Virus record (IMG/VR): IMGVR_UViG_3300044825_001658
Location: 1 to 36,944 of that record
From: a virus
Reading direction: 5' to 3' (one strand)
Length of the DNA stretch: 36,944 bases
The notes under the pieces were generated by a model. It was not told the origin of the DNA and did no database searches. It worked only from the letters and a program-made list of their open reading frames with translations. Below, piece after piece: positions 23,151 to 31,307 of the stretch. Within the stretch, counting starts at the first letter, position 1, and each line of letters starts with the position of its first letter. A program made the translations under genes and the position numbers.

Positions 23151-24301
23151 AAATTGGCGTAATTGGTGCTGGTAGACTTGGTATTTGTTTTGCTCTGTTA
23201 TGCGAAGCAGCAGGGTACGACGTTCTTGTTTCAGATATCCGAGAGGATTATGTAAATGATTTGAACCAAAGAAAGATCCAGACACATGAACCAGAGGTAG
23301 AAAATCTCCTCAAGGTTGCTAAAAACTTTAGAGCAACAACAAATAATAAAGAAGTTATTGATGAATGTGATTTAATTTACACTCTTGTAGCAACTCCTTC
23401 TCTTGAAGATGGATCTTATGATGTATCTGCTGTATGGAGAGTTGTTGATGATTTTCAAAACGTAATAAAGAAAAAATATTTTGTTGTCGGATGTACTACT
23501 AATCCAGGAGACTGTAATTCATTTAAAAAACAACTTCCTTCAAATGTGAAAGTTTTTTATAATCCCGAATTTATCGCACAAGGTTCGATTATTAATGATC
23601 TTCGTACTGCCGATATGGTTCTCCTTGGAGCAGATCCTTTTTCAAATAATGATAACGTTATTGCTGATATTAGGAAATTGTATGAAAAGATTCAAACGAC
23701 TCGTGCGATTGTTTGTTCAATGTCAACTACTGCAGCAGAAATTACTAAGATTGCTATAAATTGCTTTTTAACAACTAAAATTAGTTATGCAAATATGCTT
23801 GGCGATGTTCTTCATCATGCTGGATGTGGCGATGAAGTTAACTCTGTTTTAACTGCAGTAGGAACTGATAGTAGAATTGGTAGAAAATATCTTGGATATG
23901 GATTTGGATATGGCGGTCCGTGTCTTCCACGAGATAATCGATCTTTCGCTACGTTTGCTAAAAAAGTTGGATTGGAATATAATCTTGGAACAGTAACTGA
24001 TGAGATCAATAATCAACATGCCAAGTTTGTGTGTGAATATTTTGAAACGATGAATTCAAATAAAAAACCTTTTTACTTTGACTCTATTACTTACAAAAAG
24101 GGAACAGATATTCTTACAGAAAGTCAACAATATCGTTTATGTTTAGATCTTCTTGATAGAGGTTATACAGTTTATATCCATAATGATAAAAAAGTTACGG
24201 ATCAAATCTATGATTATATGATTACTTCATATGGAGATCGCGTTAAATTTGTAGATAAAGAAGAGAATATCACAGAACCATATTTTGTTGTAAACTTATG
24301 A
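23147..24301 (+). CDS. UDP-glucose/GDP-mannose dehydrogenase family protein
   Basis: A 384-aa dehydrogenase that would oxidise an NDP-hexose to the uronic acid. The N-terminal NAD loop is KIGVIGAGRLGICFALLCE, the central domain contains VGCTTNPGD and YNPEFIAQGS, and the catalytic cysteine is in FGYGGPCLPRD. The C-terminal UDP-binding domain (KPFYFDSITYKKGTDILTES) is present. UDP-glucose 6-dehydrogenase is the likeliest activity, but the family covers several sugars. Coupled to nadE and to the following GT11 gene by ATGA overlaps; it would use NAD that NadE makes. Confidence 0.9.
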   Translation: MKIGVIGAGRLGICFALLCEAAGYDVLVSDIREDYVNDLNQRKIQTHEPEVENLLKVAKNFRATTNNKEVIDECDLIYTLVATPSLEDGSYDVSAVWRVVDDFQNVIKKKYFVVGCTTNPGDCNSFKKQLPSNVKVFYNPEFIAQGSIINDLRTADMVLLGADPFSNNDNVIADIRKLYEKIQTTRAIVCSMSTTAAEITKIAINCFLTTKISYANMLGDVLHHAGCGDEVNSVLTAVGTDSRIGRKYLGYGFGYGGPCLPRDNRSFATFAKKVGLEYNLGTVTDEINNQHAKFVCEYFETMNSNKKPFYFDSITYKKGTDILTESQQYRLCLDLLDRGYTVYIHNDKKVTDQIYDYMITSYGDRVKFVDKEENITEPYFVVNL

Positions 24302-25167
24302 TTGGATATAATAGACTTGGTACAAACGGTCGTCTGGGAAATCAGATGTTCCAATATGCAGCATTGAGAGGTATTGCCTCAAATAATAACCTGGATTGGT
24401 GCATTCCTTCAGAGGATACTCCAACTTATGCCAACTATGGGATTTTTGATGCTTTTAAACTTAAAAATCTCAAGAATACTGGTCTTGTAAATGGACCAAC
24501 ACACGATGAACCTGGATTTGAGTTTGATGAAGAACTCTTTAATAATTGTCCAGATAATGTAAACATTGATGGATATCGTCAATCGGAAAAATACTTCAAA
24601 CATATTGAAGAATCGATTCGTGAAGACTATGAATTTAAAGATGATATTCATGAAACTTGTAACGAATTCATGAGTCAGTTCAATGGAAACATTGTTCTTC
24701 TTCATATTCGTAGAGGTGATAATGTAGGTCGTCCAGACTGGTATCCAATGCCAGTTGTGGATCACTATGAGTATCTACTCGAAAAACATTTTACTGATGA
24801 TCAACCAGTTTTAATCTGCTCTGATGATCTTGATTGGGTAAAAGAACAAAAACTATTTCAAAGTGATCGCTTTTATCTCTCTGAGACCAGAGTTTATTAT
24901 TCAAAAGAAGTACTAAATGGTGCGGGTAAAATGGAAAAATCTCTTGTTCCATTTTATGATCTATGTATGATGTCAATGTGCAGCGATGCTATCATTGCAA
25001 ATAGTTCTCTTTCTTGGTGGGGTGCTTGGTTACAGAAGAATCCAAACAAAAAAGTTATCACACAAAGTCCTTGGTTTGGAGAAAGACTTTCTTTTAACAA
25101 TACTAAAGATTTAATTCCAGAGTCTTGGATTGTTGAACCAATTCCTAATGAGAGGATTCAAAGATGA
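24298..25167 (+). CDS. GT11-family (alpha-1,2-fucosyltransferase-like) glycosyltransferase, copy 1
   Basis: A 289-aa protein with GT11 motifs: GRLGNQMFQYAALRGIA at the N-terminus, HIRRGD at about residue 140 for GDP-sugar binding, and IANSSLSWWGAWL near the C-terminus. It would transfer fucose or a related GDP-6-deoxy sugar, in line with the Gmd branch. Paralogous to the gene at 25967. ATGA overlaps on both sides. Confidence 0.9.
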   Translation: MIGYNRLGTNGRLGNQMFQYAALRGIASNNNLDWCIPSEDTPTYANYGIFDAFKLKNLKNTGLVNGPTHDEPGFEFDEELFNNCPDNVNIDGYRQSEKYFKHIEESIREDYEFKDDIHETCNEFMSQFNGNIVLLHIRRGDNVGRPDWYPMPVVDHYEYLLEKHFTDDQPVLICSDDLDWVKEQKLFQSDRFYLSETRVYYSKEVLNGAGKMEKSLVPFYDLCMMSMCSDAIIANSSLSWWGAWLQKNPNKKVITQSPWFGERLSFNNTKDLIPESWIVEPIPNERIQR

Positions 25168-25970
25168 TGGATCTAACATTTCTCATTCCAACTAGAATAG
25201 AGACAGAAGATAGATTAAGAAACATTATATCAACAGTCTCTTACCTTCTTAGGCATGTACCAGCAAAAGTGATTGTAAAGGAAGTTTCTCATCATCCAAC
25301 TTTTAAATTTAGAGCAATTCCTGAGATTAGGAAATATACAGATACTTCTAATCTGACTTATCTCTACGAAGAAACTCAAGAAACTTTGTTTTGTAAAAGT
25401 AAAGTTCTTAATGATTTGATCGTTGCTGCAGATACTAAAGTGGTTGCAAATTATGATGCAGATTGTATTCTTCCTTTAGAGTCTTATCATCAAGCATATG
25501 ATGCAATTAATTCTGATCAAGCAGATATAGTGTATCCTTATGGGTGTGGAGTTTATCAGTGGCGTGCTGAATACAATCAAAATATTTATGAAGAGTTTGT
25601 AAATCAACTTGATGTATCTGTTCTTGATAAGAAGAAAACACTTTCTAACTCAACTATTGGATGGACTCAATTTGTAAATCGACAAAAATATATTGATTCC
25701 TATATGATGAATGAAAACTTCATTTCTTGGGGATGTGAGGATGATGAGTTTTATTATCGTATGAGTGTTCTCGAAAATCGTATTGGTAGAATTGATAGTT
25801 ATGTCTATCATTTAGAACATTCAAGGACTCATAATTCTTGGTTTAGTAACCCTAATTTTAATAACAACTGGACTCTCTGGAATACTATTAAGACGTTTGA
25901 CAAAGAACAGTTGGTAGAGTATTATAAAAATCAAGACTATCTAAAAATACGCAAAGAACAAATGAAATGA
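25164..25970 (+). CDS. GT-A-type glycosyltransferase
   Basis: A 268-aa protein. LTFLIPTRIETEDRLRNI starts a GT2-like nucleotide-binding fold, NYDADCILPLESYHQAYD carries the DxD motif, and ISWGCEDDEFYYRMSVL matches the 'W-G-xEDDE' motif of galactosyltransferase-like (GT7 C-terminal) domains. It lies between two GT11 copies and is coupled to both. Sugar unknown. Confidence 0.8.
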   Translation: MMDLTFLIPTRIETEDRLRNIISTVSYLLRHVPAKVIVKEVSHHPTFKFRAIPEIRKYTDTSNLTYLYEETQETLFCKSKVLNDLIVAADTKVVANYDADCILPLESYHQAYDAINSDQADIVYPYGCGVYQWRAEYNQNIYEEFVNQLDVSVLDKKKTLSNSTIGWTQFVNRQKYIDSYMMNENFISWGCEDDEFYYRMSVLENRIGRIDSYVYHLEHSRTHNSWFSNPNFNNNWTLWNTIKTFDKEQLVEYYKNQDYLKIRKEQMK

Positions 25971-26791
25971 TAGGATTTAATGCACTTGGGCGAATGGGAA
26001 GATTTGCCAATCAGATGTTTCAATATGCATCACTAAAAGGTATTGCGAGAAATGTTGGAGTAGATATTTGTATTCCAAATCATACTCAAGTAGTTGATGA
26101 TGGAATTGGCAATAAACTCAGAACAGAACTCTTCGATTCTTTTGATTTGAGAGTAAATATTGGACTCTTAAACAACGGACATGCTCCAGTTGTAAATGAA
26201 AGATTTTTTCATTTTGACGAAGAACTTTTTAGTCTTTGTCCAGATCATGTAACTCTTCAAGGTTATTTTCAATCAGAAAAATATTTTAAGAACATTGAAC
26301 AAGAGATTCGTGAGGACTTCACTTTTAAAGACGAGGTTCTAAAACCTTGTAAAGAAATGATCTCTTCCGTAGAAAATCCAATCGCTCTTCATATTCGCAG
26401 AACAGATTATCTCACAAATAGTGAAAATCATTTCAATCTTCCTCTTGAATATTATAATGCAGCACTAAAACATTTTGACTCTGATAGAAATGTTATCGTT
26501 TTTTCTGATGATCCTGTTTGGTGCAAAGAGCAAGACTTATTTTCAGATGATCGTTTTATGATTTCTGAAAATACTGATAACAGAGTTGATCTTTGTTTGA
26601 TGTCTCTTTGTAGTGACTTTGTTATTGCAAACTCTTCTTTTTCTTGGTGGGGAGCATGGCTTTCTCAAAATAAAAACAAAAAAGTAATTGCACCTGTCCA
26701 GTGGTTTGGAAAAACTGGATATACAAAAGATCATGATACTAAAGATTTAATTCCCGATGACTGGATCAGAATTTGTGATGGACAAAAATAA
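25967..26791 (+). CDS. GT11-family glycosyltransferase, copy 2
   Basis: A 274-aa paralogue of the gene at 24298: GRFANQMFQYASLKGIA, GYFQSEKYFKNIE, HIRRTDY and IANSSFSWWGAWL. The motif variants (RFANQ for RLGNQ, RRTD for RRGD) suggest a different donor or acceptor preference. It may have arisen by duplication. Overlaps the GT25-like gene by 14 bases. Confidence 0.9.
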   Translation: MIGFNALGRMGRFANQMFQYASLKGIARNVGVDICIPNHTQVVDDGIGNKLRTELFDSFDLRVNIGLLNNGHAPVVNERFFHFDEELFSLCPDHVTLQGYFQSEKYFKNIEQEIREDFTFKDEVLKPCKEMISSVENPIALHIRRTDYLTNSENHFNLPLEYYNAALKHFDSDRNVIVFSDDPVWCKEQDLFSDDRFMISENTDNRVDLCLMSLCSDFVIANSSFSWWGAWLSQNKNKKVIAPVQWFGKTGYTKDHDTKDLIPDDWIRICDGQK

Positions 26792-27575
26792 GTCCTCTTA
26801 TAAACTTAAAGGAATTCCTCATATTTACTGGATTAATCTTGATTCAGATACTCATCGTCGTGAGTATATGGAACAACAATTTAAATATTGGGAAATTGAA
26901 GATCATACTCGTATTTCTGGATACGATGGCAGAGAAGATGATGTATCTAGTTACCTTAAAGGCAGAATTCCAGATAATGTGTCACAAGGTGAATTAGGTT
27001 GTTGTATGTCACATTTAAAAGCAATTAAGCATTTTTATGAAAATAGTGATGCTGATTATTGTTTAATTCTAGAAGATGATGTAAATTTTGATATTGTAAA
27101 ACATTGGAACTTCACTTGGAATGATTTCTTTGCAGAAGTTCCATATGATTATGACTGTGTTCAGTTAACTACAATTTGCACAGGAGATATTCATGTAAAA
27201 TTGCATCTTAAATTTATTAATGACTTTTCTGCTGCAATATATTTGATTACTAGGCATCATGCTGCAAAAATGATGAAGTATCATATTCGTGGAGATAAGT
27301 ACAAACTTGATAATGGAGTAAAACCAAGAGCAGTTTCTGAAGATACTATCTTAGAAACTGGTAAAACATATACAATTCCATTGTTTTTATATAACCTAGA
27401 AATGGGATCTGCAATCCATCCTGAACATCTTGGTATTTTTCATAAAGCACCTCACGACGCTTTGTTGAATTTCTGGGAGCAAAATGGAGTTGATATTAAT
27501 ATCAAAGAATATATGAATTATGATCCTTATTTGGGGCGAATAACTCAGAATTCTGCAGCACAACAAAGTGCTTGA
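26778..27575 (+). CDS. GT25-family LPS glycosyltransferase
   Basis: A 265-aa protein. ATG 26778 gives MDKNKSSYKLKGIPHIYWINLDSDTHRRE. GT25 signatures follow: ISGYDG, LGCCMSHLKAIKHF, and CLILEDDVNFD with the metal-binding EDD. GT25 enzymes add hexoses to LPS or capsule glycans in Gram-negative bacteria. This is the last gene of the block; the promoter at 27572 overlaps its stop. Confidence 0.88.
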   Translation: MDKNKSSYKLKGIPHIYWINLDSDTHRREYMEQQFKYWEIEDHTRISGYDGREDDVSSYLKGRIPDNVSQGELGCCMSHLKAIKHFYENSDADYCLILEDDVNFDIVKHWNFTWNDFFAEVPYDYDCVQLTTICTGDIHVKLHLKFINDFSAAIYLITRHHAAKMMKYHIRGDKYKLDNGVKPRAVSEDTILETGKTYTIPLFLYNLEMGSAIHPEHLGIFHKAPHDALLNFWEQNGVDINIKEYMNYDPYLGRITQNSAAQQSA

Positions 27576-27600
27576 CAAACTCAAAGTTACCCACTATACT
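27572..27600 (+). promoter_or_regulatory. Sigma-70 type promoter of the porin gene
   Basis: TTGACA (27572-27577), 17-base spacer, TATACT (27595-27600). CTAAATA at 27599-27605 could serve as a late promoter, so both early and late transcription are possible. Confidence 0.78.
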
Positions 27601-27610
27601 AAATAAGTAC

Positions 27611-27635
27611 TTAAGAATTCTGTCACAATTCTTAA
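27611..27635 (+). repeat. Perfect inverted repeat in the porin leader
   Basis: TTAAGAATT (27611-27619) and AATTCTTAA (27627-27635) are perfectly complementary around the loop CTGTCAC. It would lie at the very start of the porin mRNA, 35 bases before the ATG. It could be a 5' stabilising hairpin or a dimeric repressor site. Confidence 0.6.
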
Positions 27636-27669
27636 TAATCTAAATGTCGTTTAGTACTAAAACACTTTT

Positions 27670-29139
27670 ATGAAACTCAAACAACTGATGCTTGCACCTG
27701 TTGCTCTGGGAATGGTTGCTCCTGTTGCTGCAAATGCCGCAGATCTTAATATGGCAGCAGTCAACCAATACTCTTCAGAACAAGTTACAAGCGTTACTCA
27801 ATTCTCTGATGTCCAACCAACTGATTGGGCATATCAGGCACTCAGCAACCTAGTAGAGCGTTATGGTTGCGTTGCTGGTTATCCTAACGGAACCTTCCGT
27901 GGTGGTCGTGCAATGACTCGCTATGAGGCAGCAGCACTTCTTAATGCTTGCCTTGACCGTGTAACTGAAGTTACTGATGAACTCAAGCGTCTTACTGCTG
28001 AGTTTGCTCAAGAACTCGCAATTCTCAAGGGTCGTGTAGATGGTCTTGAAGCACAAGTTACTACGCTTGAAGCACAGCAGTTCTCCACTACCACCAAACT
28101 GCGTGGTGAAGCAAACTTCGTAATCGGTGGTGTTGATGATTACCAAACCAAAGATGGTGATATCACTCATACCGCATTCAACTACGATTTGCGTCTGAAC
28201 CTGGACACTTCGTTCACTGGTAAGGATCTGCTTCGCACTCGTCTGCGTTCTGCTAACTTCAGTAGCAATCCTTTCGGTTCCAGTTCTTCAATTTTCAAAC
28301 TGGATAAGGCAGACAACACCTCTGGTGAAAACGGTAATAATGTAGTTATTGATCGTCTGTATTATTCATTCCCTGCGTTCAATAACACCACCACTATTAC
28401 TGCTGGTGCTCTTGTTCGTAACACTGAGATTGCTTGGGTTCCTTCAGCATATGAATCCAAAATCCTTGACTTCTTCCAAGTAGCAGGTGCTCCTGGTGTT
28501 TATAACAAGGCAGTAGGTTCTGGTTTCGGTATCCAATATGGTAAGAAGACAGGTCTTGTTGCTGGTGTAAACTACGTTGCACAAAATGGTAATGATAGTT
28601 CCACTGGTGAGTTTGATCGCTCTGGTGCTCTCAACACTCTGGCACAGATCGGTTATCGTGGTCAAAACTGGGGTGCTGCTTTCGGTTATCGTTATGGTAC
28701 TGAAGGCACCCGTGTCCGTACCTACAACGGTCTGAACGGTGCTTCTGGCACTCTGGTTCCAGGTCAAACTTCTAATGGTTATGCTATCAACGCATATTGG
28801 GAACCCACCCAATCTGGTTGGGCACCTTCTATCTCAGCAGGTTATGGTTGGAACACTGTAAGTGGCACCCAAAGTGATGCTACCAACAGTCAGTCCTGGT
28901 TTGCTGGTCTTACTTGGGATGATGTGTTTGTTGATGGTAACTCCGCTGGTGTTGCTATCGGTCAGGCACCTACTGGAGAAAATCTTGAGAAGTCCACTCT
29001 TCTTGAAATCTTCTACAAGTATCAAGTGTCTGATAACATCAGCATCACTCCTGCTATCATCTATGGTAGCGACAATCAGCGTCTTGCTGGTAACTCCTCT
29101 AACTGGGGTGGTGTAATCCAGACGACATTCAAGTTCTGA
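27670..29139 (+). CDS. SLH-domain outer-membrane porin, cyanobacterial SomA/SomB type
   Basis: A 489-aa outer-membrane protein. It has a signal peptide (MKLKQLMLAPVALGMV ... AANA), an SLH domain at about residues 40-95 (FSDVQPTDWAYQAL, GYPNGTFRGGRAMTRYEAA), a coiled-coil linker (residues ~97-130, ELAILKGRVDGLEAQVTTLEAQQ region), and a beta-barrel of alternating residues ending in a terminal phenylalanine (TTFKF). This is the exact plan of major cyanobacterial porins. Carried by a phage, it could change nutrient or ion uptake, replace host porins, or mask phage receptors. It has its own promoter and terminator. Confidence 0.94.
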   Translation: MKLKQLMLAPVALGMVAPVAANAADLNMAAVNQYSSEQVTSVTQFSDVQPTDWAYQALSNLVERYGCVAGYPNGTFRGGRAMTRYEAAALLNACLDRVTEVTDELKRLTAEFAQELAILKGRVDGLEAQVTTLEAQQFSTTTKLRGEANFVIGGVDDYQTKDGDITHTAFNYDLRLNLDTSFTGKDLLRTRLRSANFSSNPFGSSSSIFKLDKADNTSGENGNNVVIDRLYYSFPAFNNTTTITAGALVRNTEIAWVPSAYESKILDFFQVAGAPGVYNKAVGSGFGIQYGKKTGLVAGVNYVAQNGNDSSTGEFDRSGALNTLAQIGYRGQNWGAAFGYRYGTEGTRVRTYNGLNGASGTLVPGQTSNGYAINAYWEPTQSGWAPSISAGYGWNTVSGTQSDATNSQSWFAGLTWDDVFVDGNSAGVAIGQAPTGENLEKSTLLEIFYKYQVSDNISITPAIIYGSDNQRLAGNSSNWGGVIQTTFKF

Positions 29140-29161
29140 TAAACTACTCATAACTTGAGTG

Positions 29162-29189
29162 AAGGCACTCCATTTTGGGGTGCCTTTTT
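29162..29189 (+). terminator. Terminator after the porin gene
   Basis: GGCACTCC (29164-29171) pairs with GGGGTGCC (29177-29184) including one G-U pair, followed by five T. Confidence 0.9.
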
Positions 29190-29205
29190 ATTGGTTAATC
29201 AAAAC

Positions 29206-29247
29206 CTTAACCAATTCTTAGTGGACTTTAAGGTTTTCTTCTAGTAT
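29206..29247 (+). promoter_or_regulatory. Candidate Pho box and -10 of pstS
   Basis: Three 8-base units spaced by 3 bases: CTTAACCA (29206-29213), CTTAGTGG (29217-29224), TTAAGGTT (29228-29235). The first matches the cyanobacterial Pho-box half site (C/T)TTAACC(T/A); the others are weaker. A -10-like TAGTAT (29242-29247) follows and no TTGACA is present, as expected for a PhoB-activated promoter. The outer bases AAAACCTTAA and TTAAGGTTTT also form a 10-bp inverted repeat. Confidence 0.6.
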
Positions 29248-29285
29248 CATTACTTATGAAGTCAATTTACTTCTAACAATTTTTT

Positions 29286-30251
29286 ATGAAACTCAAACAA
29301 ATTTTTGCTGTTGGTCTAGTCGCTGCTCCTACTGCTGCTCTTGCTGGGCCTACTATTAATGGTGCAGGTGCTACTTTCCCTGCTCCAATTTATCAACGAT
29401 GGTTCCAAGATTATGCACGAACTTCTGGGAGTAGGGTTAATTATCAGTCCGTTGGTTCTGGTGCTGGTGTTCGTCAATTCATTGCGGGCACAGTTAACTT
29501 CGGAGCAAGTGACGAACCGATCAAAGCATCAGAAGCAGCAAAGGTGAAGCGTGGTGTCGTTCAAATTCCTATGGTAGGTGGAACTATTGCTGTTGCTTAT
29601 AACAAGAAGGGTTGTAGTCTGAAACTTTCTCAAAAGCAAACTGTGGATATTTTTGCTGGGCGTATCAAGGATTGGAATCAACTTCCTAACTGTGGTAATG
29701 GACCTATTCGTGTTGTCTATCGTTCTGATGGTTCTGGCACCACTTTTGCTTTTACTAACTCTTTGGAAGCATTTGGTGGTTGGACTGCTGGTGCAGCAAA
29801 GGCAGTGAAGTGGCCTACTGGTATTGGATCCAAAGGTAACGAAGGTGTTGCTGGAACTATTAAGAACACTCCTGGTTCTATTGGTTATGTAAACACTGGA
29901 TTTGTAAAAGCAAACAAACTCCAAGCAGCAGCAATTCAAAATAAGGCAGGTAAGTTTGTTCTTCCTACCGCTGCTTCTGGTTCTGCTGCACTGAATAATA
30001 TCAAACTGGATGCAAACCTTGCTGGTGAAAATCCCAATCCTGCTGGTGTAACTGCATACCCAATTTCTACTCTGACTTGGATTCTTGCATATAAGACTGG
30101 TAATGGTGCTAATACTGATGCTATTCGTAAAGCACTCAACTATGCTCTGAGTTCAAAGGCACAATCACTTGCCGATGATCTTGGATATGTACCTTTGAGT
30201 GGTTCTATCCTCAACCGAGCACGACTTGCTGTAAACCGAATTGGTCAGTAA
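29286..30251 (+). CDS. pstS: Periplasmic phosphate-binding protein PstS
   Basis: A 321-aa ABC-transporter binding protein for phosphate. The signal peptide MKLKQIFAVGLVAAPTAALA is followed by the mature start GPTINGAGATFPAPIYQRW, a PstS hallmark, then SVGSGAGVRQF and ASDEP, and YRSDGSGTTFAFT in the phosphate site. PstS is a well-known cyanophage auxiliary gene that raises phosphate uptake in starved hosts. The upstream Pho-box-like repeats suggest host PhoB control. The leader resembles that of the porin before it. Confidence 0.96.
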   Translation: MKLKQIFAVGLVAAPTAALAGPTINGAGATFPAPIYQRWFQDYARTSGSRVNYQSVGSGAGVRQFIAGTVNFGASDEPIKASEAAKVKRGVVQIPMVGGTIAVAYNKKGCSLKLSQKQTVDIFAGRIKDWNQLPNCGNGPIRVVYRSDGSGTTFAFTNSLEAFGGWTAGAAKAVKWPTGIGSKGNEGVAGTIKNTPGSIGYVNTGFVKANKLQAAAIQNKAGKFVLPTAASGSAALNNIKLDANLAGENPNPAGVTAYPISTLTWILAYKTGNGANTDAIRKALNYALSSKAQSLADDLGYVPLSGSILNRARLAVNRIGQ

Positions 30252-30283
30252 ATCCTAACCAAATTAGGTATAAATTACTACGA

Positions 30284-30309
30284 GGGGTGCTTGACACCCC
30301 TTTCTTTTT
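30284..30309 (+). terminator. Terminator after pstS containing the next -35 box
   Basis: GGGGTG (30284-30289) and CACCCC (30295-30300) enclose the loop CTTGA, followed by TTTCTTTTT. TTGACA of the next promoter lies across the loop and right arm. Confidence 0.88.
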
Positions 30310-30319
30310 GCTATATAAT
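30291..30319 (+). promoter_or_regulatory. Sigma-70 type promoter of the hli-petF unit
   Basis: TTGACA (30291-30296), 17-base spacer, TATAAT (30314-30319). Same overlap of terminator and promoter as at 8653-8686. The first hli starts 27 bases after the -10 box. Confidence 0.86.
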
Positions 30320-30346
30320 TGTGTAACAATTCTTAATGAATGTACA

Positions 30347-30556
30347 ATGACTGTAACAAAAAACGAATTTGGACAAATGAATATGTTTGCCAAAGAACCT
30401 ACAATGTGGATGTCTAAAGAAGATATCGAACGTTATGGTTTTGAACCCTATGCAGAAAAAGCGGAGAAAATGAATGGACGTTGGGCAATGGTCGGCATTG
30501 TTGCTGGTTTCATTTCTTATGCTATCACTGGCAACTTCTTCTTCGGAATCTTCTGA
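30347..30556 (+). CDS. hli: High-light-inducible protein (Hli), 69 aa
   Basis: Thylakoid chlorophyll-binding-like single-helix protein. The helix holds the family motif EKMNGRWAMVGIVAGFISYAI, with the chlorophyll-ligand Glu, Asn and Arg, and ends NFFFGIF. ATG 30347 fits the promoter; starts further upstream in frame fall within the promoter. Hli proteins protect photosystems from excess light and are typical of cyanophages. Confidence 0.95.
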   Translation: MTVTKNEFGQMNMFAKEPTMWMSKEDIERYGFEPYAEKAEKMNGRWAMVGIVAGFISYAITGNFFFGIF

Positions 30557-30563
30557 CAATTGA

Positions 30564-30592
30564 TTGACAATGACTTCAATTATCTTTACAAT
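30564..30592 (+). promoter_or_regulatory. Sigma-70 type promoter before petF
   Basis: TTGACA (30564-30569), 17-base spacer, TACAAT (30587-30592). It overlaps the start of the 28-aa frame at 30570, so either this promoter serves petF or that frame is read from the upstream promoter. Confidence 0.65.
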
Positions 30593-30656
30593 TACTAGTG
30601 TCGCCTTCTTCGTTTTGTTGGCACACTCAGTAAATCAACTTTCAAAAACTTATTAA
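30570..30656 (+). CDS. Tiny single-helix membrane peptide, 28 aa
   Basis: MTSIIFTITSVAFFVLLAHS followed by VNQLSKTY: one membrane helix with a polar C-terminus. It lies between hli and petF, spaced 13 and 3 bases from them. Size and layout recall small photosystem or cytochrome b6f subunits, but the sequence matches none that I know. There is no clear ribosome site, so it could be chance. Confidence 0.42.
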   Translation: MTSIIFTITSVAFFVLLAHSVNQLSKTY

Positions 30657-30659
30657 TTT

Positions 30660-30953
30660 ATGGCAACCTACAATGTTACTCTCCGTTCTCCCGACGGCTC
30701 CGAAACAACTATCCAGTGTGATGATGATACTTACATTCTTGATGCGGCAGAGGAGGCAGAAGTTGACCTCCCATACTCCTGCCGCGCTGGTGCTTGTTCC
30801 TCTTGTGCTGGTAAGGTGATTGAAGGAACCGTTGATAATGAAGATCAGACATTTTTGGACGATGATCAACTTGCAGATGGTTTCATTCTTACCTGCACTG
30901 CATATCCTACCAGCGATTGTGTAATCCTCACTGAACAGGAAGAAAACCTGTGA
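30660..30953 (+). CDS. petF: [2Fe-2S] plant-type ferredoxin
   Basis: A 97-aa soluble photosynthetic ferredoxin. The cluster ligands are in [11 protein letters not shown] (C-x4-C-x2-C) and the fourth cysteine is in FILTCTAYP. It takes electrons from photosystem I and passes them to reductases. Phage ferredoxins are thought to support bilin synthesis, nucleotide reduction or other reactions. The following gene overlaps its stop by GTGA. Confidence 0.96.
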   Translation: MATYNVTLRSPDGSETTIQCDDDTYILDAAEEAEVDLPYSCRAGACSSCAGKVIEGTVDNEDQTFLDDDQLADGFILTCTAYPTSDCVILTEQEENL

Positions 30954-31180
30954 GGGCAATTGAACCATCGTCTGTTGCTATGTTGGGGCAATTTAGTATT
31001 GCTCTTCACGAACTGATTGATAGTGGTGCTTGGGATCGAGATGTAGAACTAGAAGTCAAGATCGCTGGCACTCTTAAGAATGACAAGTTTATTGTTATTA
31101 AACCTGTGAAAGAAAAACTGGTTTGTAATCCAAATCCAGATCTCAAACAAAAACACCCTTATCGAGGAGAAACAAAATGA
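30950..31180 (+). CDS. Hypothetical protein, 76 aa, coupled to petF
   Basis: GTG start overlapping the petF stop, with AGGAAGA 7-8 bases upstream; ATG 30980 is an alternative. Begins with [18 protein letters not shown] and has a beta-rich middle ([21 protein letters not shown]) and a basic tail. No domain recognised. It sits between petF and the second hli, so a photosynthesis-linked role is possible. Confidence 0.7.
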   Translation: MRAIEPSSVAMLGQFSIALHELIDSGAWDRDVELEVKIAGTLKNDKFIVIKPVKEKLVCNPNPDLKQKHPYRGETK

Positions 31181-31296
31181 AATTCGGTTTTACCACTGAG
31201 GCAGAAATCCTCAACGGCCGCCTAGCAATGATCGGTTTTGTCATTGCTGTTGGCACTTATTTCACTACTGGCCAAATCATTCCTGGTGTATTCTGA
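31177..31296 (+). CDS. hli: Short high-light-inducible protein, 39 aa
   Basis: A minimal Hli with just the helix: AEILNGRLAMIGFVIAVGTY then FTTGQIIPGVF. The chlorophyll-binding ExxNGRxAMxG motif is intact. Coupled to the preceding gene by ATGA. Second Hli in this unit, much shorter than the first. Confidence 0.94.
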   Translation: MKFGFTTEAEILNGRLAMIGFVIAVGTYFTTGQIIPGVF

Positions 31297-31307
31297 TGGA
31301 GGTCACT

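Noticed and set aside
8965-29939. Many minus-strand frames of 60-148 codons opposite the sugar, porin and pstS genes
   Set aside because: They lie antisense to strong coding genes, lack ribosome sites and have low-complexity products typical of shadow frames.
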